From: Mucilaginibacter mallensis | GTDB taxonomy: Bacteria; Bacteroidota; Bacteroidia; Sphingobacteriales; Sphingobacteriaceae | Reading direction: 5' to 3' | Assembly: GCF_900105165.1 (NCBI RefSeq) | Contig: NZ_LT629740.1 | Location: forward strand, 4,402,001 to 4,466,000 | DNA length: 64,000 nt | In this document: piece by piece, positions 51,302 to 60,632 of the stretch | Layout: each line of letters begins with the position of its first letter | Position numbering within the stretch: the stretch's first letter is position 1 | Notes under the pieces: model-generated | Databases searched by the model: none | The model's input: the letters and a program-made list of their open reading frames with translations, nothing else | What the model was told of the DNA's origin: nothing | Program-made: the position numbers and the translations under genes

Positions 51302-52342
51302 TTATAAAATTGCTTTACCGTCGTAAGTAGCTGATTTCAATACTGCTTCAGCAGCTTTAACAGCAGCTTTTGAAAGCGGTGCGTAGGTTAAAGGCTCGCA
51401 AAAAGCTTGTCCCTGGTGAATATTCCACCATAACAATTTAACCAATGCAGTAGCTCTTTCTTTTGAGCGGCTATTATAGTTTTGCTCTTTGTAAATTAGA
51501 GCCCAGGTAAAGCTGGCAATTGGGTAACCTTTAGGGTTATCAGTATCAGTGATTGATACTTTAGTATCCGCAGGGATAGCCACGTTGCTAGCTAAAGTTG
51601 TTGCTGCAATTTCAGGAGTGATAAATTTACCGCTTTTGTTTTGGATGTTAGCAAAAGGCATTTTGTTTTGCTTAGCATAAGCTAACTCAACATAACCTAT
51701 AGCGCCCGGAGTTTGTTTAACCAAACCTGCAACGCCTTCGCTACCTTTGCCACCTAAACCAGCTGGCCAGTTAACAGCACTTGCTTTACCTACTTTTTTA
51801 GCCCAATCAGGGTTAACTTTAGTTAAGTAATCGGTAAAGATGAATGAAGTACCGCTACCGTCAGAACGGTGAATAACTACAATTGGAAGCTCAGGTAAAT
51901 TAACACCTTTGTTGGTAGCTTTAATTTCAGCAGCATTCCAGCTAGTGATTTTACCAAGATAGATGTCAGCCAGATCCTTACCAGTAAGGTTTAAAGCAGC
52001 ACTTACACCAGGGATGTTGTATGTTACTACAACTGCACCTGAGGTCATTGGGATATGCAGAACCGGGGCACTCATTTTGGCTGTTTGATCAGCATTCAAG
52101 GGGGCATCTGAATCACCAAAATCAACTGTTTTGTTTGTTAACTGCAATATACCACCACCTGATCCGATTGATTGGTAGTTAACCTTAGAGGCTGTATACT
52201 GAGAAAACATTTTTGAAAAAAGCGGGTAAACAAATGTGCTACCGGCACCTAATAAGGTGTTATCCTGTGCCGAAGCTGCCATTGTCATACATGATGCTGC
52301 TAATGCAACAACCGCTAACTTTAAACTTTTCATTACTTTCAT
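51302..52342 (-). CDS. pstS: Phosphate-binding protein PstS
   Basis: A 346-residue periplasmic protein: signal peptide (LKLAVVALAASCMTMAASAQ), then the phosphate-binding segments LLGAGSTFVYPLFSKMF, IGSGGGILQLTNKTVDFG, DSDAPL and HRSDGSGTSFIFTDYL. Length and motifs usual. It starts 33 bp after the porin gene stops, so porin and PstS are probably made from one mRNA. Confidence 0.97.
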   Translation of the reverse strand: MKVMKSLKLAVVALAASCMTMAASAQDNTLLGAGSTFVYPLFSKMFSQYTASKVNYQSIGSGGGILQLTNKTVDFGDSDAPLNADQTAKMSAPVLHIPMTSGAVVVTYNIPGVSAALNLTGKDLADIYLGKITSWNAAEIKATNKGVNLPELPIVVIHRSDGSGTSFIFTDYLTKVNPDWAKKVGKASAVNWPAGLGGKGSEGVAGLVKQTPGAIGYVELAYAKQNKMPFANIQNKSGKFITPEIAATTLASNVAIPADTKVSITDTDNPKGYPIASFTWALIYKEQNYNSRSKERATALVKLLWWNIHQGQAFCEPLTYAPLSKAAVKAAEAVLKSATYDGKAIL

Positions 52343-52375
52343 GATCTGTTATTTTTTATTATTTGTTTGCTTTTA

Positions 52376-53827
52376 TTATTTACCGAATGTGTAGAAGAAA
52401 GTCATTCTGTAAACCAATGTGTGATTATCTGGTACATAACCTGTATGAGTTGGGTCATACTGAGTTTTGTACTGTGTGAACCAAACGTTTGGCATAAAGT
52501 GGATGTTTTTAGCAGGAGTATAATCTATACCAGCTGTAACAAATTGTTCTTTGGTAGTTGGATCAAATGAACTGTAACCGTTAGAGTTAACTGAATAAGT
52601 AGCAGCATTATTAAATTTAGTATCAGGATTGTAGTTATCGTAACGGGCAAAGTAGCTCCATTTGTCCTTAACGATCATACCACGGATCCAAACTGAAATA
52701 GCATTTACTGTTGCATCATCAACTGTTTTATCTGCAGTATTGATCATTGCATTTTTCAGTTTTTGAGTATAAGCTTCAACACCTATAGTAAATGGTTTAG
52801 CGTTATACGCTACGAAAATTTTGAACATGTTGTGTTCTTGTGGATCGATAGTACCTGACGCAACAGCTGCACTTGCTACAGAAGATGAAGTTTGTGCGTA
52901 ATCTGCATATAAGTCTACGTACAATTTCTTGTCAAGGAATTTAGCCCAAAGGTCACCGTAGAATATTTTAAAGAAACCAGTGTTTGGGTTAGGGTTTGTA
53001 GGGCTAACAGTACTGTTAGGGTTGTAAACAGTAGTTAAGTTTGATTGGGTGTTATCACCGATCATGAATACATAACCATAGTTTTTAGTTTTAGGATCAA
53101 AAGTACCTTGTAAAGCTGCACCTACGTCATAAGAGTTATTTTTATGAAAATCGGTGATGGTTCTTTCAACTGAACGGTAGCTCCAGGTTGCTTCCGATAG
53201 TGAAGTTGGGGCGTTTGTACCAGACTCGTTTAATGCGAAACCAGGTGTGCTCATTTCACCAATCACGAAGTCAGTACCATTCCAAACTTCTCTAACACGT
53301 AAGTTAAAATTTTTGATGTAGAATGACATTCTGCCGTCAGCAAGGTTATCACCGTTAACAACAGATGAAGTTGCTGTAGTAGGAGCAGTGTTTTCATTTG
53401 GCTCAGCTGCCAATAACACTTCTGCTTTGAACTTCTTGTTGATATCGTAATCGTAACCTAAATAAATACGACGGAACTGGAAAGCATTTCTGCCGGTTGG
53501 TGTTTGATAATAGTTGTTTTCTTTACCTTGCGCTGAAGTAAGCGGTGGAGCATGTTGTACATAATAAGCATCGCCGAATGCATAACCCCATAATCTTCTT
53601 TGTGGGTGCCATGCGGTATCAACTGCATCGTCTGCTTTTACTGCTGCAACAGTAGCAGTGTTTTTAAGGCTCGCATTTGCTGTAGCTGCTGAATCTTTTT
53701 TAGCAACTTCTTTTTTATGCAAAGTTTCAACCGATGCATAGGTTGTTGTTTGCGCATTAACAGTAAAGCCTGTAATTAACAATCCTGTTAATAAAGCAGT
53801 ACTAAGTTTCGTAAACGTTTTTTTCAT
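52376..53827 (-). CDS. Phosphate-selective porin-type outer-membrane protein
   Basis: A 483-residue beta-barrel with a signal peptide (LSTALLTGLLITGFTVNAQ). It has many aromatic-ended strands and OprO/OprP-like features: FRRIYLGYDYDINKKFKAEV, FFYTFGK as terminal barrel residue pattern. Placed as first gene of the pst operon, it is likely the outer-membrane entry for phosphate. Residues 25-75 are an Ala/Lys/Thr-rich linker (KKEVAKKDSAATANASLKNT), not typical of OprP. Pho-box-like repeats lie 55-83 bp before its ATG. Confidence 0.85.
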   Translation of the reverse strand: MKKTFTKLSTALLTGLLITGFTVNAQTTTYASVETLHKKEVAKKDSAATANASLKNTATVAAVKADDAVDTAWHPQRRLWGYAFGDAYYVQHAPPLTSAQGKENNYYQTPTGRNAFQFRRIYLGYDYDINKKFKAEVLLAAEPNENTAPTTATSSVVNGDNLADGRMSFYIKNFNLRVREVWNGTDFVIGEMSTPGFALNESGTNAPTSLSEATWSYRSVERTITDFHKNNSYDVGAALQGTFDPKTKNYGYVFMIGDNTQSNLTTVYNPNSTVSPTNPNPNTGFFKIFYGDLWAKFLDKKLYVDLYADYAQTSSSVASAAVASGTIDPQEHNMFKIFVAYNAKPFTIGVEAYTQKLKNAMINTADKTVDDATVNAISVWIRGMIVKDKWSYFARYDNYNPDTKFNNAATYSVNSNGYSSFDPTTKEQFVTAGIDYTPAKNIHFMPNVWFTQYKTQYDPTHTGYVPDNHTLVYRMTFFYTFGK

Positions 53828-53853
53828 GTCGTGATAATCTTAATTAATTTCTT

Positions 53854-53861
53854 CAAAGGTG
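53854..53861 (-). promoter_or_regulatory. Possible -7 box (CACCTTTG) before the porin gene
   Basis: One mismatch to TAnnTTTG, 26 bp before the ATG. Pho-box-like repeats start 20 bp upstream of it, where a -33 element would be. Confidence 0.35.
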
Positions 53862-53881
53862 CGGCGGCAAGGTTACCTTAA

Positions 53882-53910
53882 TATTAAGGATTGATTAACA
53901 TTTGGTAATG
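53882..53910 (-). promoter_or_regulatory. Pho-box-like direct repeats before the porin-pst operon
   Basis: On the minus strand: CATTACC, AAAT, GTTAATC, AATC, CTTAATA. Two good 7-mers and one weak one, each spaced 11 bp start to start as in PhoB/PhoP boxes. The region 53911-54070 between the two sets is AT-rich with nothing else I can name. Confidence 0.45.
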
Positions 53911-54070
53911 TTATTTAAATATTAAGTCAATAAAAAAGACATACTATAAGTTAAAATACAGCGCTTTGAAATTAATAAAATACACTTTACAACACTGACT
54001 ACAAGCACATTATAACCATTGTTAATGATTTACAATTTCTTCATACAGAATTAACATAGCATAATATTTG

Positions 54071-54088
54071 CTTAATGTGTGCTTAACA
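54071..54088 (+). promoter_or_regulatory. Pho-box-like direct repeats before the DUF47 gene
   Basis: CTTAATG, TGTG, CTTAACA: two 7-mers at 11-bp period. Ten bp downstream is TAATTTAG (54098-54105), one mismatch from the -7 consensus; ATG is at 54128. Confidence 0.45.
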
Positions 54089-54127
54089 AACGGGACTTAA
54101 TTTAGCGCTCTTAATAATATAAGGTAC

Positions 54128-54766
54128 ATGAGCAGCTTTTTCCAGAACTATTTTTTAAACGGGGCTCAGTTTTTTAATTTATTTGATCAGGCGGCTAAAA
54201 ATGCGGTTGAAATGGCTCAGCTGCTGGTAAATGCAGTAAATACTAACGATGCAACGGAACGTGAGGTGGTTTTTAAACAGATAGACCGGCTTGAAAACAT
54301 TGGCGATGACATCACCCATAAAATTTACCTGGCACTTGATAAAGTAGTTTTTACCCCGCTAAACCGTAAAGACATACATACCCTGGCATCAGCCATTGAT
54401 GATGTTGCCGATTATATACATGAAGCTAGCGAACGCATGTACCTGTATCATATTGTGGAGTTTGTACCTGCCATAAAAGAGATCGCCAATATCATATTAA
54501 GCGCCAGTATAGAGATCGAAAGATCGGTAAACCTGTTACGGAGCAATAAGCAAAGCGAAGTATTAGCCTCATGCAAGCAAATAAAAGATTATGAACACCA
54601 GTCGGACCAGATCTATTACAACTCCCTGGCCAACCTGTTCGCTAACGAGAAAGACGCTATCAACCTCATAAAATACCGCGAAATACTGCATTCGCTGGAA
54701 ACCACTACCAATAAATGCAAAAACGCCACCGAAGTATTGCAGGCAATATTGGTGAATAGTTATTAA
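54128..54766 (+). CDS. DUF47/PhoU-like protein (YkaA family)
   Basis: A 212-residue all-helical protein related to PhoU: ERIGD-like motif in RLENIGDDITHKIYLALD, then IDDVADYIHEASERMYLY. Usually encoded with a low-affinity Pit phosphate carrier, whose activity it is thought to control. Here no pit gene follows. Instead it is divergent from the porin-pst operon, sharing a control region of 300 bp. Presumed phosphate-related regulator. Confidence 0.88.
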   Translation: MSSFFQNYFLNGAQFFNLFDQAAKNAVEMAQLLVNAVNTNDATEREVVFKQIDRLENIGDDITHKIYLALDKVVFTPLNRKDIHTLASAIDDVADYIHEASERMYLYHIVEFVPAIKEIANIILSASIEIERSVNLLRSNKQSEVLASCKQIKDYEHQSDQIYYNSLANLFANEKDAINLIKYREILHSLETTTNKCKNATEVLQAILVNSY

Positions 54767-54774
54767 TTTAAAAA

Positions 54775-54870
54775 TTGTCATTTCGAACGAGGTACGAGGA
54801 GAAATCTTCTTCGACCAGCATTCACATAATGCTAACCGCAGAAGATTTCTCCCTCCGGTCGAAATGACAA
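54775..54870. repeat. Long hairpin repeat, TTGTCATTTCGA family
   Basis: Arms begin TTGTCATTTCGA and end TCGAAATGACAA, inner GAGAAATCTTCT/AGAAGATTTCTC, with a few mismatches between. 96 bp in total. Confidence 0.8.
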
Positions 54871-54913
54871 CACATTTAAGTATAAAACAATCTTTTTTCA
54901 GACCTTTGCCCGC

Positions 54914-55525
54914 ATGACAACCACTGAACAAAAATATCAATCACTTACCAAGCTGGCAGCCGGGGATTTCCAGGCTTTTTTATATGATTGCGATGGCACA
55001 TTGGCCGATAACATGGGCATGCACAAAAAAACCTATGTACGTGTAGCTGCCGATGATGGTGTATTGATAGATGCTACCCTAGTTGATGAACTGGCCGGAT
55101 GGCCGGTTGTAAGGGTTGTAGAAGAAATAAACAAACGTTATAACAGCTCTTTCGACCCGCATACTTTTGCCGAGCAAAGGGAGCGCATATTCTTTAATGA
55201 ATTTATTGAGCAAACCCAACCTATTGAGTATGTGGTAAACCACTTAAAGGCACATGCCGGTAAAGTAAAAATAGGCATAGTATCAGGCGGGGTACGTGAA
55301 ACTGTTGAAAAAACACTCAGTGTATTGGGCATAGCCGATATTCCCGACACCCTGGTTTGCGCTGGCGAAACCGCGCACGGCAAACCCTACCCCGACCCAT
55401 TTTTAGCCGCTGCCGAAAAGCTTGGCGTTGCCCCTGAACATTGCCTCGTTTTTGAAGATGGTGAAGCTGGCACCCTAGCCGCCGAAGCTGCAGGAATGAA
55501 GTGGATCAGGATTGATAAGGTGTAA
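54914..55525 (+). CDS. HAD-superfamily phosphatase, beta-phosphoglucomutase-like
   Basis: A 203-residue HAD protein: motif I YDCDGTLADNMGMHKK, motif II GIVSGGVRETVE, lysine in AHGKPYPDPF, motif III VFEDGEAGTLAA. Second Asp after the nucleophile (DCD) and the cap fit phosphatases of the YqaB / beta-phosphoglucomutase group such as fructose-1-phosphatase. Substrate unknown. Single gene flanked by two long hairpin repeats. Confidence 0.85.
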   Translation: MTTTEQKYQSLTKLAAGDFQAFLYDCDGTLADNMGMHKKTYVRVAADDGVLIDATLVDELAGWPVVRVVEEINKRYNSSFDPHTFAEQRERIFFNEFIEQTQPIEYVVNHLKAHAGKVKIGIVSGGVRETVEKTLSVLGIADIPDTLVCAGETAHGKPYPDPFLAAAEKLGVAPEHCLVFEDGEAGTLAAEAAGMKWIRIDKV

Positions 55526-55535
55526 TGATTTTAAA

Positions 55536-55616
55536 TTGTCATTCTGAACGTAGTGAAGAATCTTAGCACGCGTTTATGCATGGCGGACAGGTTCTTCACT
55601 ACGTTCAGAATGACAA
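55536..55616. repeat. Long hairpin repeat, TTGTCATTCTGAACG family
   Basis: Perfect 25-bp arms (55536-55560, 55592-55616) with GTCATTCTGAACGTAGTGAA, loop 31 nt. It lies between the convergent HAD and rhamnosidase genes and could be a shared 3' end. Confidence 0.88.
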
Positions 55617-55626
55617 GTCAATCATA

Positions 55627-58353
55627 TTATCGAGCATCACTAAAGTGGTAAACCCCTGAACCTACAGTCACTACCACATAACCGCCCTCAGGTCCTACCA
55701 CTTTAATATCGCCAGCTCCGCTTACTGGCTTACCACCTTCCATTAGCGTATTGCTATCTTTTGTTGGGATATAAACCGTTGCTGTAGTATTAGCGGGCAC
55801 TTCAACATCCAACAGAAAATTGTCGCCATCAATCTTCCAGTGCGAGCTTACTTTACCATAATTGGTCTCATAATCAGCCGAGACATAGGTAAAACCGCCA
55901 CCCGGATTCGGTTTTATAACAATTTGCTTATAGCCCGGACCATCCGCTTTAGTATCAATACCTGCAACAACTCTATACATCCAATCGCCGATTGCGCCGT
56001 ATGAATAATGGTTAAACGAGTTCATGGATACTGCCTCGAATGAGCCATCGGGCCTTATACCATCCCATCTTTCCCAAATCGTGGTTGCGCCCATCTTAAC
56101 CGGGTATAACCATGAAGGATAAGTATCCTGCAATAAAAGTTTGTAAGCAACATCGGTATAACCAAACCTGCTAAGCACATGGCAAATGTAAGGTGTGCCT
56201 AAAAAGCCGGTAGTTAAGTGATTCCCATATCCTTTTATGTTCTTCGCTAACCGCTCAGCCGCTTGTTGCCGCAAATCTTCGGGCAGCATATCAAATTGCA
56301 GGGCCAGCACATATGCGGTTTGCGTATCTGATGAGATAAGTCCGTTCGGTGTTACATATTCTTTTAAATAGGCTTTCTTAATTTTAGCCAACAGCTCAGT
56401 GTAATAAGTAATATCATCAGTTTTGCCCAATACCTGTGCCGCATTTATCAACAAGGTGGTTGAGTAGGCATAAAAGCACTGCGCTATCAAATATTTACTG
56501 GTAATTGCCGATTCGCCATCATTATCATCATTTACGCTGTAAAACAGCCAATCGCCAAAATGATCACCGGTGTTCCACAGGTTATGCTTGCTTTTGCTTT
56601 GCATATAATCAACCCATTTTTTCATACTGCTGTACTGGTCTTGCAGTATTCGTTTATCGCCATAGGCCAAATACATATTCCAGGGTACAATGGTTGATAC
56701 ATCCGCCCAGCCTGTACTTCCGCCTGGTTCGCTGCCTTTTCTTTTAATAACATCGGGTATAACATGGGGTACACTGCCGCTGCTGTACTGATCTGCCGCA
56801 ACATCCTTAAGCCATTTGGCAAAAAAGTTATGTACGTTCATATTATATGATGCCGTGCGCGAAAATACCTGCGCGTCGCCGGTCCAGCCTAAACGCTCAT
56901 CACGCTGCGGGCAATCCGTTGGCACATCTAAAAAATTTCCTTTTTGTCCCCATTGTATATTATGCTGCAGCTGGTTGATCATCGGGTTTGAACAGGTGAA
57001 TGTTCCCATCACCTTCATATCCGAATAAAGCGTAATAGCTGTAAAATCCTCTGGCTTTAACTCACCCGGATATCCTTCCACCTTTACATACCTGAAGCCA
57101 TGCCAGGTAAAATGCGGTTCAAAGGTTTCTTCGCCTTTCCCATTCAGCACATACATATCCTGTGACCTGGCGCTGCGTAGGTTTGCGGTATAAAAATCGC
57201 CCGGCTTATCCAGTACTTCGGCATGTGATAATCTTATGGTATCGCCAGCTTTACCTATTACTTTAAATTTCACCCAGCCAACCATATTCTGCCCAAAATC
57301 TATCACCTGCTCGCCTTTAGGGGTTTTAAATATCCTTACAGGTTTAAACACCTCATGCTGTTTTACAGGCTCATTTTGGGTAGCTATCAATACGCTCTTA
57401 TCAAAATCGCCTATTTTAACGCCCGACCAGCCTTTATCATCAAACGATGCCGTCGACCAGCCTGCCTGCTCCTTACGGGCATCAATGGTTTCACCGTAAT
57501 AGATCTCTGAGTTACGGATGCCACCGGTTGATGACTTCCAGCTATCGTCAGACACTACTGTTTCCGTAGAGCCATCAGTATAAGTGATCTTCATCTGAAA
57601 CAGCAATGCTATATCCTTACCATATAAATTAGGTGTTGGGTCGTAACCCACATGACCACGATACCAGCCGCTGCCCAATACCGCGCCAACGGCATTATTG
57701 CCCTCTTGTAATAACCCGGTAACATCATAAGCCTGGTATTGCAGGCGTTTGTTATAGCTCGTCCAGCCGGGGGTTAAATAGGCATCCCCTACCCTTTGTC
57801 CGTTTATGCGGGCCTCATACAAACCATGCGCAGTTATATAAGCTATGGCCGACCGTATTTTTTTTGTAAGATGAAATTCTTTACGAAACAGCGGACTTGG
57901 CTGCTCAATACTTTCCTCAAAACCCGGCGTTATCCATTTGGCCTGCCAATCGGTCGGGCTAAGTAATCCCATTTGCCAGTAAGCCACCTCGCTCCAACCT
58001 GATGCCTTACCTGTATTGTCCCATACTTTAATCTGCCAAAAGTATCTCTTCCCGCTTTTCAGTTCACTTCCTTTATAAGGGATGTAAACCGATTCATCTG
58101 ACGGTATTTTACCACTGTCCCATAAAACATCCTTCACACTTGCATTACTGCCGCTACTGCCAACCTTAATTTCATAGGCTGTTTGCATTACGTTGCGCTT
58201 ATCCGCAGTAATTTGCCAGCTAAACCTGGGTGTGGTAGCATCAACGCTGATAGGATTATGCAGGTCTTCTGTTAAAAGAGACTGCACCTTTAGTTGTGCC
58301 TGGCAAACCAAACAAAAGTGGATGGCGACAAGCATTAAAATTATTTTTTTCAT
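55627..58353 (-). CDS. Alpha-L-rhamnosidase, GH78
   Basis: A 908-residue secreted enzyme with a signal peptide (MLVAIHFCLVCQAQ). Domains: N-terminal fibronectin-like and beta-sandwich parts (PRFSWQITADKRNVMQTAYE), then the (alpha/alpha)6 catalytic barrel with DVPTDCPQRDERLGWTGDAQ holding conserved acidic residues, then GATTIWERWDGIRPDGSF, and a C-terminal beta-sandwich. It removes terminal rhamnose from plant glycosides or pectin side chains. No SusC/SusD pair is next to it, so it is not in an evident polysaccharide utilisation locus. It is divergent from a Crp-like regulator gene. Confidence 0.93.
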   Translation of the reverse strand: MKKIILMLVAIHFCLVCQAQLKVQSLLTEDLHNPISVDATTPRFSWQITADKRNVMQTAYEIKVGSSGSNASVKDVLWDSGKIPSDESVYIPYKGSELKSGKRYFWQIKVWDNTGKASGWSEVAYWQMGLLSPTDWQAKWITPGFEESIEQPSPLFRKEFHLTKKIRSAIAYITAHGLYEARINGQRVGDAYLTPGWTSYNKRLQYQAYDVTGLLQEGNNAVGAVLGSGWYRGHVGYDPTPNLYGKDIALLFQMKITYTDGSTETVVSDDSWKSSTGGIRNSEIYYGETIDARKEQAGWSTASFDDKGWSGVKIGDFDKSVLIATQNEPVKQHEVFKPVRIFKTPKGEQVIDFGQNMVGWVKFKVIGKAGDTIRLSHAEVLDKPGDFYTANLRSARSQDMYVLNGKGEETFEPHFTWHGFRYVKVEGYPGELKPEDFTAITLYSDMKVMGTFTCSNPMINQLQHNIQWGQKGNFLDVPTDCPQRDERLGWTGDAQVFSRTASYNMNVHNFFAKWLKDVAADQYSSGSVPHVIPDVIKRKGSEPGGSTGWADVSTIVPWNMYLAYGDKRILQDQYSSMKKWVDYMQSKSKHNLWNTGDHFGDWLFYSVNDDNDGESAITSKYLIAQCFYAYSTTLLINAAQVLGKTDDITYYTELLAKIKKAYLKEYVTPNGLISSDTQTAYVLALQFDMLPEDLRQQAAERLAKNIKGYGNHLTTGFLGTPYICHVLSRFGYTDVAYKLLLQDTYPSWLYPVKMGATTIWERWDGIRPDGSFEAVSMNSFNHYSYGAIGDWMYRVVAGIDTKADGPGYKQIVIKPNPGGGFTYVSADYETNYGKVSSHWKIDGDNFLLDVEVPANTTATVYIPTKDSNTLMEGGKPVSGAGDIKVVGPEGGYVVVTVGSGVYHFSDAR

Positions 58354-58544
58354 TTTAGGTATAAAAGGAGATTAATTGATTTAGCAATATAGAAAGATGA
58401 TTTTAAATAATCCACTTATTATTTAATCTGTGAAAAAAATCATCCATATTGTTACAACATATGGATTGAATAATATATTTACGTAGGTTAAGATTGATAG
58501 GTAATATCTATGCTGATAAAACTTATATAACTTAAACAAAACCT

Positions 58545-59135
58545 ATGCAGCACAACTTTGATATTTACAGACAGGCAATAACAGGGCTCAATCCCAATAT
58601 TACAGATGAGGAATGGGATTATTTTCAGAGTGGCCTTACCGTACAAACATTTAAACCCCGTGAATTTTACATTGAGGCTGGTAAAAAGACCCACCAGTTG
58701 GGCTTTTTGATCAGCGGACTTATCAGGGTTTACTTTATCAATCATCTCGGCGAAGACATCACCATTTCATTTGTGAAAGAAAACGAGTATGCTACCGATT
58801 ATACTTCACTTATTACACAAACGCCAAGCAAGTATAACTTTCAATGCCTGGAACCAGGCATTATTATTAGTCAGCCTTATGCGCATATACAAAAAGGATA
58901 TGACCGTTATATTGGCTTTGAAAGATATGGCCGTTTAATAGCCGAAGAAGTGCTCAAAATGCAGCAAAAACGAATTGAAAGTTTTCAGTTTGATAATGCA
59001 GAACAACGCTACCTCAACTTTATAAAGCAGAACCCCGATCTGTTTAACCGCATTTCACTCACCCACCTCTCTTCCTACCTGGGCATTGAGCGCCCCTCGT
59101 TAAGCCGCATCAGAAAAAAGATAGTTGGCCTGTAA
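58545..59135 (+). CDS. Crp/Fnr family transcriptional regulator
   Basis: A 196-residue regulator: cyclic-nucleotide-binding-like barrel (FKPREFYIEAGKKTHQLGFL, ISGLIRVYF), long dimer helix, and a short C-terminal helix-turn-helix (SLTHLSSYLGIERPSLSRIR). It lacks the Fe-S Cys set of Fnr and the full cAMP-binding motif, as is common in this Bacteroidota subgroup; the ligand is unknown. It is divergent from the rhamnosidase gene and upstream of a small membrane protein gene, either of which may be its target. Confidence 0.85.
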   Translation: MQHNFDIYRQAITGLNPNITDEEWDYFQSGLTVQTFKPREFYIEAGKKTHQLGFLISGLIRVYFINHLGEDITISFVKENEYATDYTSLITQTPSKYNFQCLEPGIIISQPYAHIQKGYDRYIGFERYGRLIAEEVLKMQQKRIESFQFDNAEQRYLNFIKQNPDLFNRISLTHLSSYLGIERPSLSRIRKKIVGL

Positions 59136-59242
59136 TTTTGTAACATATGTTTCAGGTGGAGGCTTTACAAACTACCTAACTTTATATAAATCAAGCTAAA
59201 CAAGCTGATTTTAATAATTGCACCTATTAAACAATTAATTGT

Positions 59243-59656
59243 ATGATGACCTCTATCTCAAAATTAATGTGCGGTATTACTATTTTAACCGTGCCCACTA
59301 TCGCTTATGGCGGCTATTTTCTTTTAACTATACTTTCTGGCAGTGTAAAAATTCCTTTAACCGATTTCCAGAAAGCCATGTTCAGGGCAGGGCACGCACA
59401 TGCCGGTGTACTGGTACTACTTAGCCTGATAGCACAGCTACTGCTTGATAATACACAGATGAGCCCTGGGTTGGACCTTGCTACACGGATTGCCTTTCCG
59501 CTGGCGGCTATTTTAATCAGCAGCGGCTTTTTTGCAAGCGCAGGTGGCAGCGGGCTTACACAACCTAATAAGTTTATTATTATCCTATATGCCGGGGCAT
59601 TGCTTTTAGTTGCCGGGCTGATTGTTTTGGGAGTTGGATTGATAAAAAGCAGATAA
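59243..59656 (+). CDS. Four-helix membrane protein of unknown function
   Basis: A 137-residue protein with four membrane helices (LMCGITILTVPTIAYGGYFL, AGVLVLLSLIAQLLL, IAFPLAAILISSGFF, IIILYAGALLLVAGLIVLGV). The segment RAGHAHAGVLVL holds two His residues at the start of helix 2, and a GSG loop lies before helix 4. I do not recognise a named family, though it resembles small haem- or copper-associated membrane proteins in outline. It follows the Crp-like gene by 107 bp and may be under its control. First of two close ATGs used. Confidence 0.7.
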   Translation: MMTSISKLMCGITILTVPTIAYGGYFLLTILSGSVKIPLTDFQKAMFRAGHAHAGVLVLLSLIAQLLLDNTQMSPGLDLATRIAFPLAAILISSGFFASAGGSGLTQPNKFIIILYAGALLLVAGLIVLGVGLIKSR

Positions 59657-59689
59657 AGAAAGATTATACCGTCTATACAGACATGGCTC

Positions 59690-59880
59690 ATAATTGACTC
59701 ACCCCGACTTTGCTTCGCCCGTCGACCCTCTCTCCGCTAAAGCGGAAAGAGGGTAAAAAAATGCCCCTTCAAGCATAAATGCTTGAAGGGGCTTAAAAAT
59801 CTTTTATTTGCGCTTACCTTCTTTGCCGCCTGCGGCAGAGAGGGTGGTCAAGCGAAGCGATGACCGGGTGAGTCACCCTA
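59690..59880. repeat. CCCTCTTT mosaic repeat, copy 3
   Basis: TTGACTCACCCCGACTTTGC, GTCGACCCTCTCTCCGC, AGCGGAAAGAGGGT on the left; CCTTCTTTGCCGCC, GCAGAGAGGGTGGTCAAGC, GACCGGGTGAGTCAC on the right, an inverted pair around a terminator. Same family as 30524-30855 and 44270-44440. Confidence 0.75.
59763..59792 (-). terminator. Terminator inside the mosaic repeat
   Basis: GCCCCTTCAAGCAT (59763-59776) pairs perfectly with 59779-59792. On the minus strand it is followed by ATTTTTTT, so it can end the gene at 59886-60401; on the plus strand a weaker T-rich tail follows. Confidence 0.88.
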
Positions 59881-59885
59881 CGCGT

Positions 59886-60401
59886 TTATTTAAATGCATA
59901 CTTTATACCCAGGCCCGGCGCAATGTCAAAAAATGGCCCACTTGCCAGTTCGATCCTTGGGTTAAGATCCAAACTTACGGCTATAGGTGAGTTGGGGATA
60001 ACATATTCAAGGCCGATAACGCCATCAGCACCCAATAATATGTGATTGCTGCTATAATACTCATCATCACCATTAAACCGCTGGTAATCTCCCTTGCCTA
60101 CCGCTCCAATATGCGCGCCAAATCCGTAATAAAACTTTAACTCAGGCACATTAAATGCTTCCTGGTTTATCTCATACAGTCCGGTAATTACTACTCCGTG
60201 ATGGCTCCTGAAACCTAATATGCCTTCATACGAAACATTGTCTGTAGCAAAATATTTCCCCGAGATCCCGTCCTCATAACCGCCAAACTTTAAACCCGCG
60301 GCAATTGTATAGTTTGATGCATCCTGATTTTGCGCCTGTGACCGTGTTGTGATCAATAAAAAAGAAACTAAAACAGCTAATGATAATACCAGTTTTTTCA
60401 T
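59886..60401 (-). CDS. Secreted beta-barrel protein, unknown function
   Basis: A 171-residue protein with a signal peptide (LVLSLAVLVSFLLITTRSQA) and alternating strands such as SYEGILGFRSHHGVVITGLY and ELKFYYGFGAHIGAVG, ending in IAPGLGIKYAFK. It resembles small outer-membrane barrels of Bacteroidota. No name can be given. Its upstream region (60402-60632) is strongly AT-rich, without a visible consensus box. Confidence 0.7.
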   Translation of the reverse strand: MKKLVLSLAVLVSFLLITTRSQAQNQDASNYTIAAGLKFGGYEDGISGKYFATDNVSYEGILGFRSHHGVVITGLYEINQEAFNVPELKFYYGFGAHIGAVGKGDYQRFNGDDEYYSSNHILLGADGVIGLEYVIPNSPIAVSLDLNPRIELASGPFFDIAPGLGIKYAFK

Positions 60402-60632
60402 CCAATTGTGGTTTTTATTTATACTTAATGCTTTTATCCTAAACGGCCGAAATTAGATTTTATGGCCTCAACATTAAAAAAATAAGTATTTAATATTCAT
60501 AATATATTATATATCAGCCAAAAACATTTATATATCTATATAAAATAAACAATCAATAAGGCGCATTAATAATTAAGGCTATGGCTTATTTACAAGCATA
60601 AAATGATAAATTAGTGCCGTTATTTTTAAATT

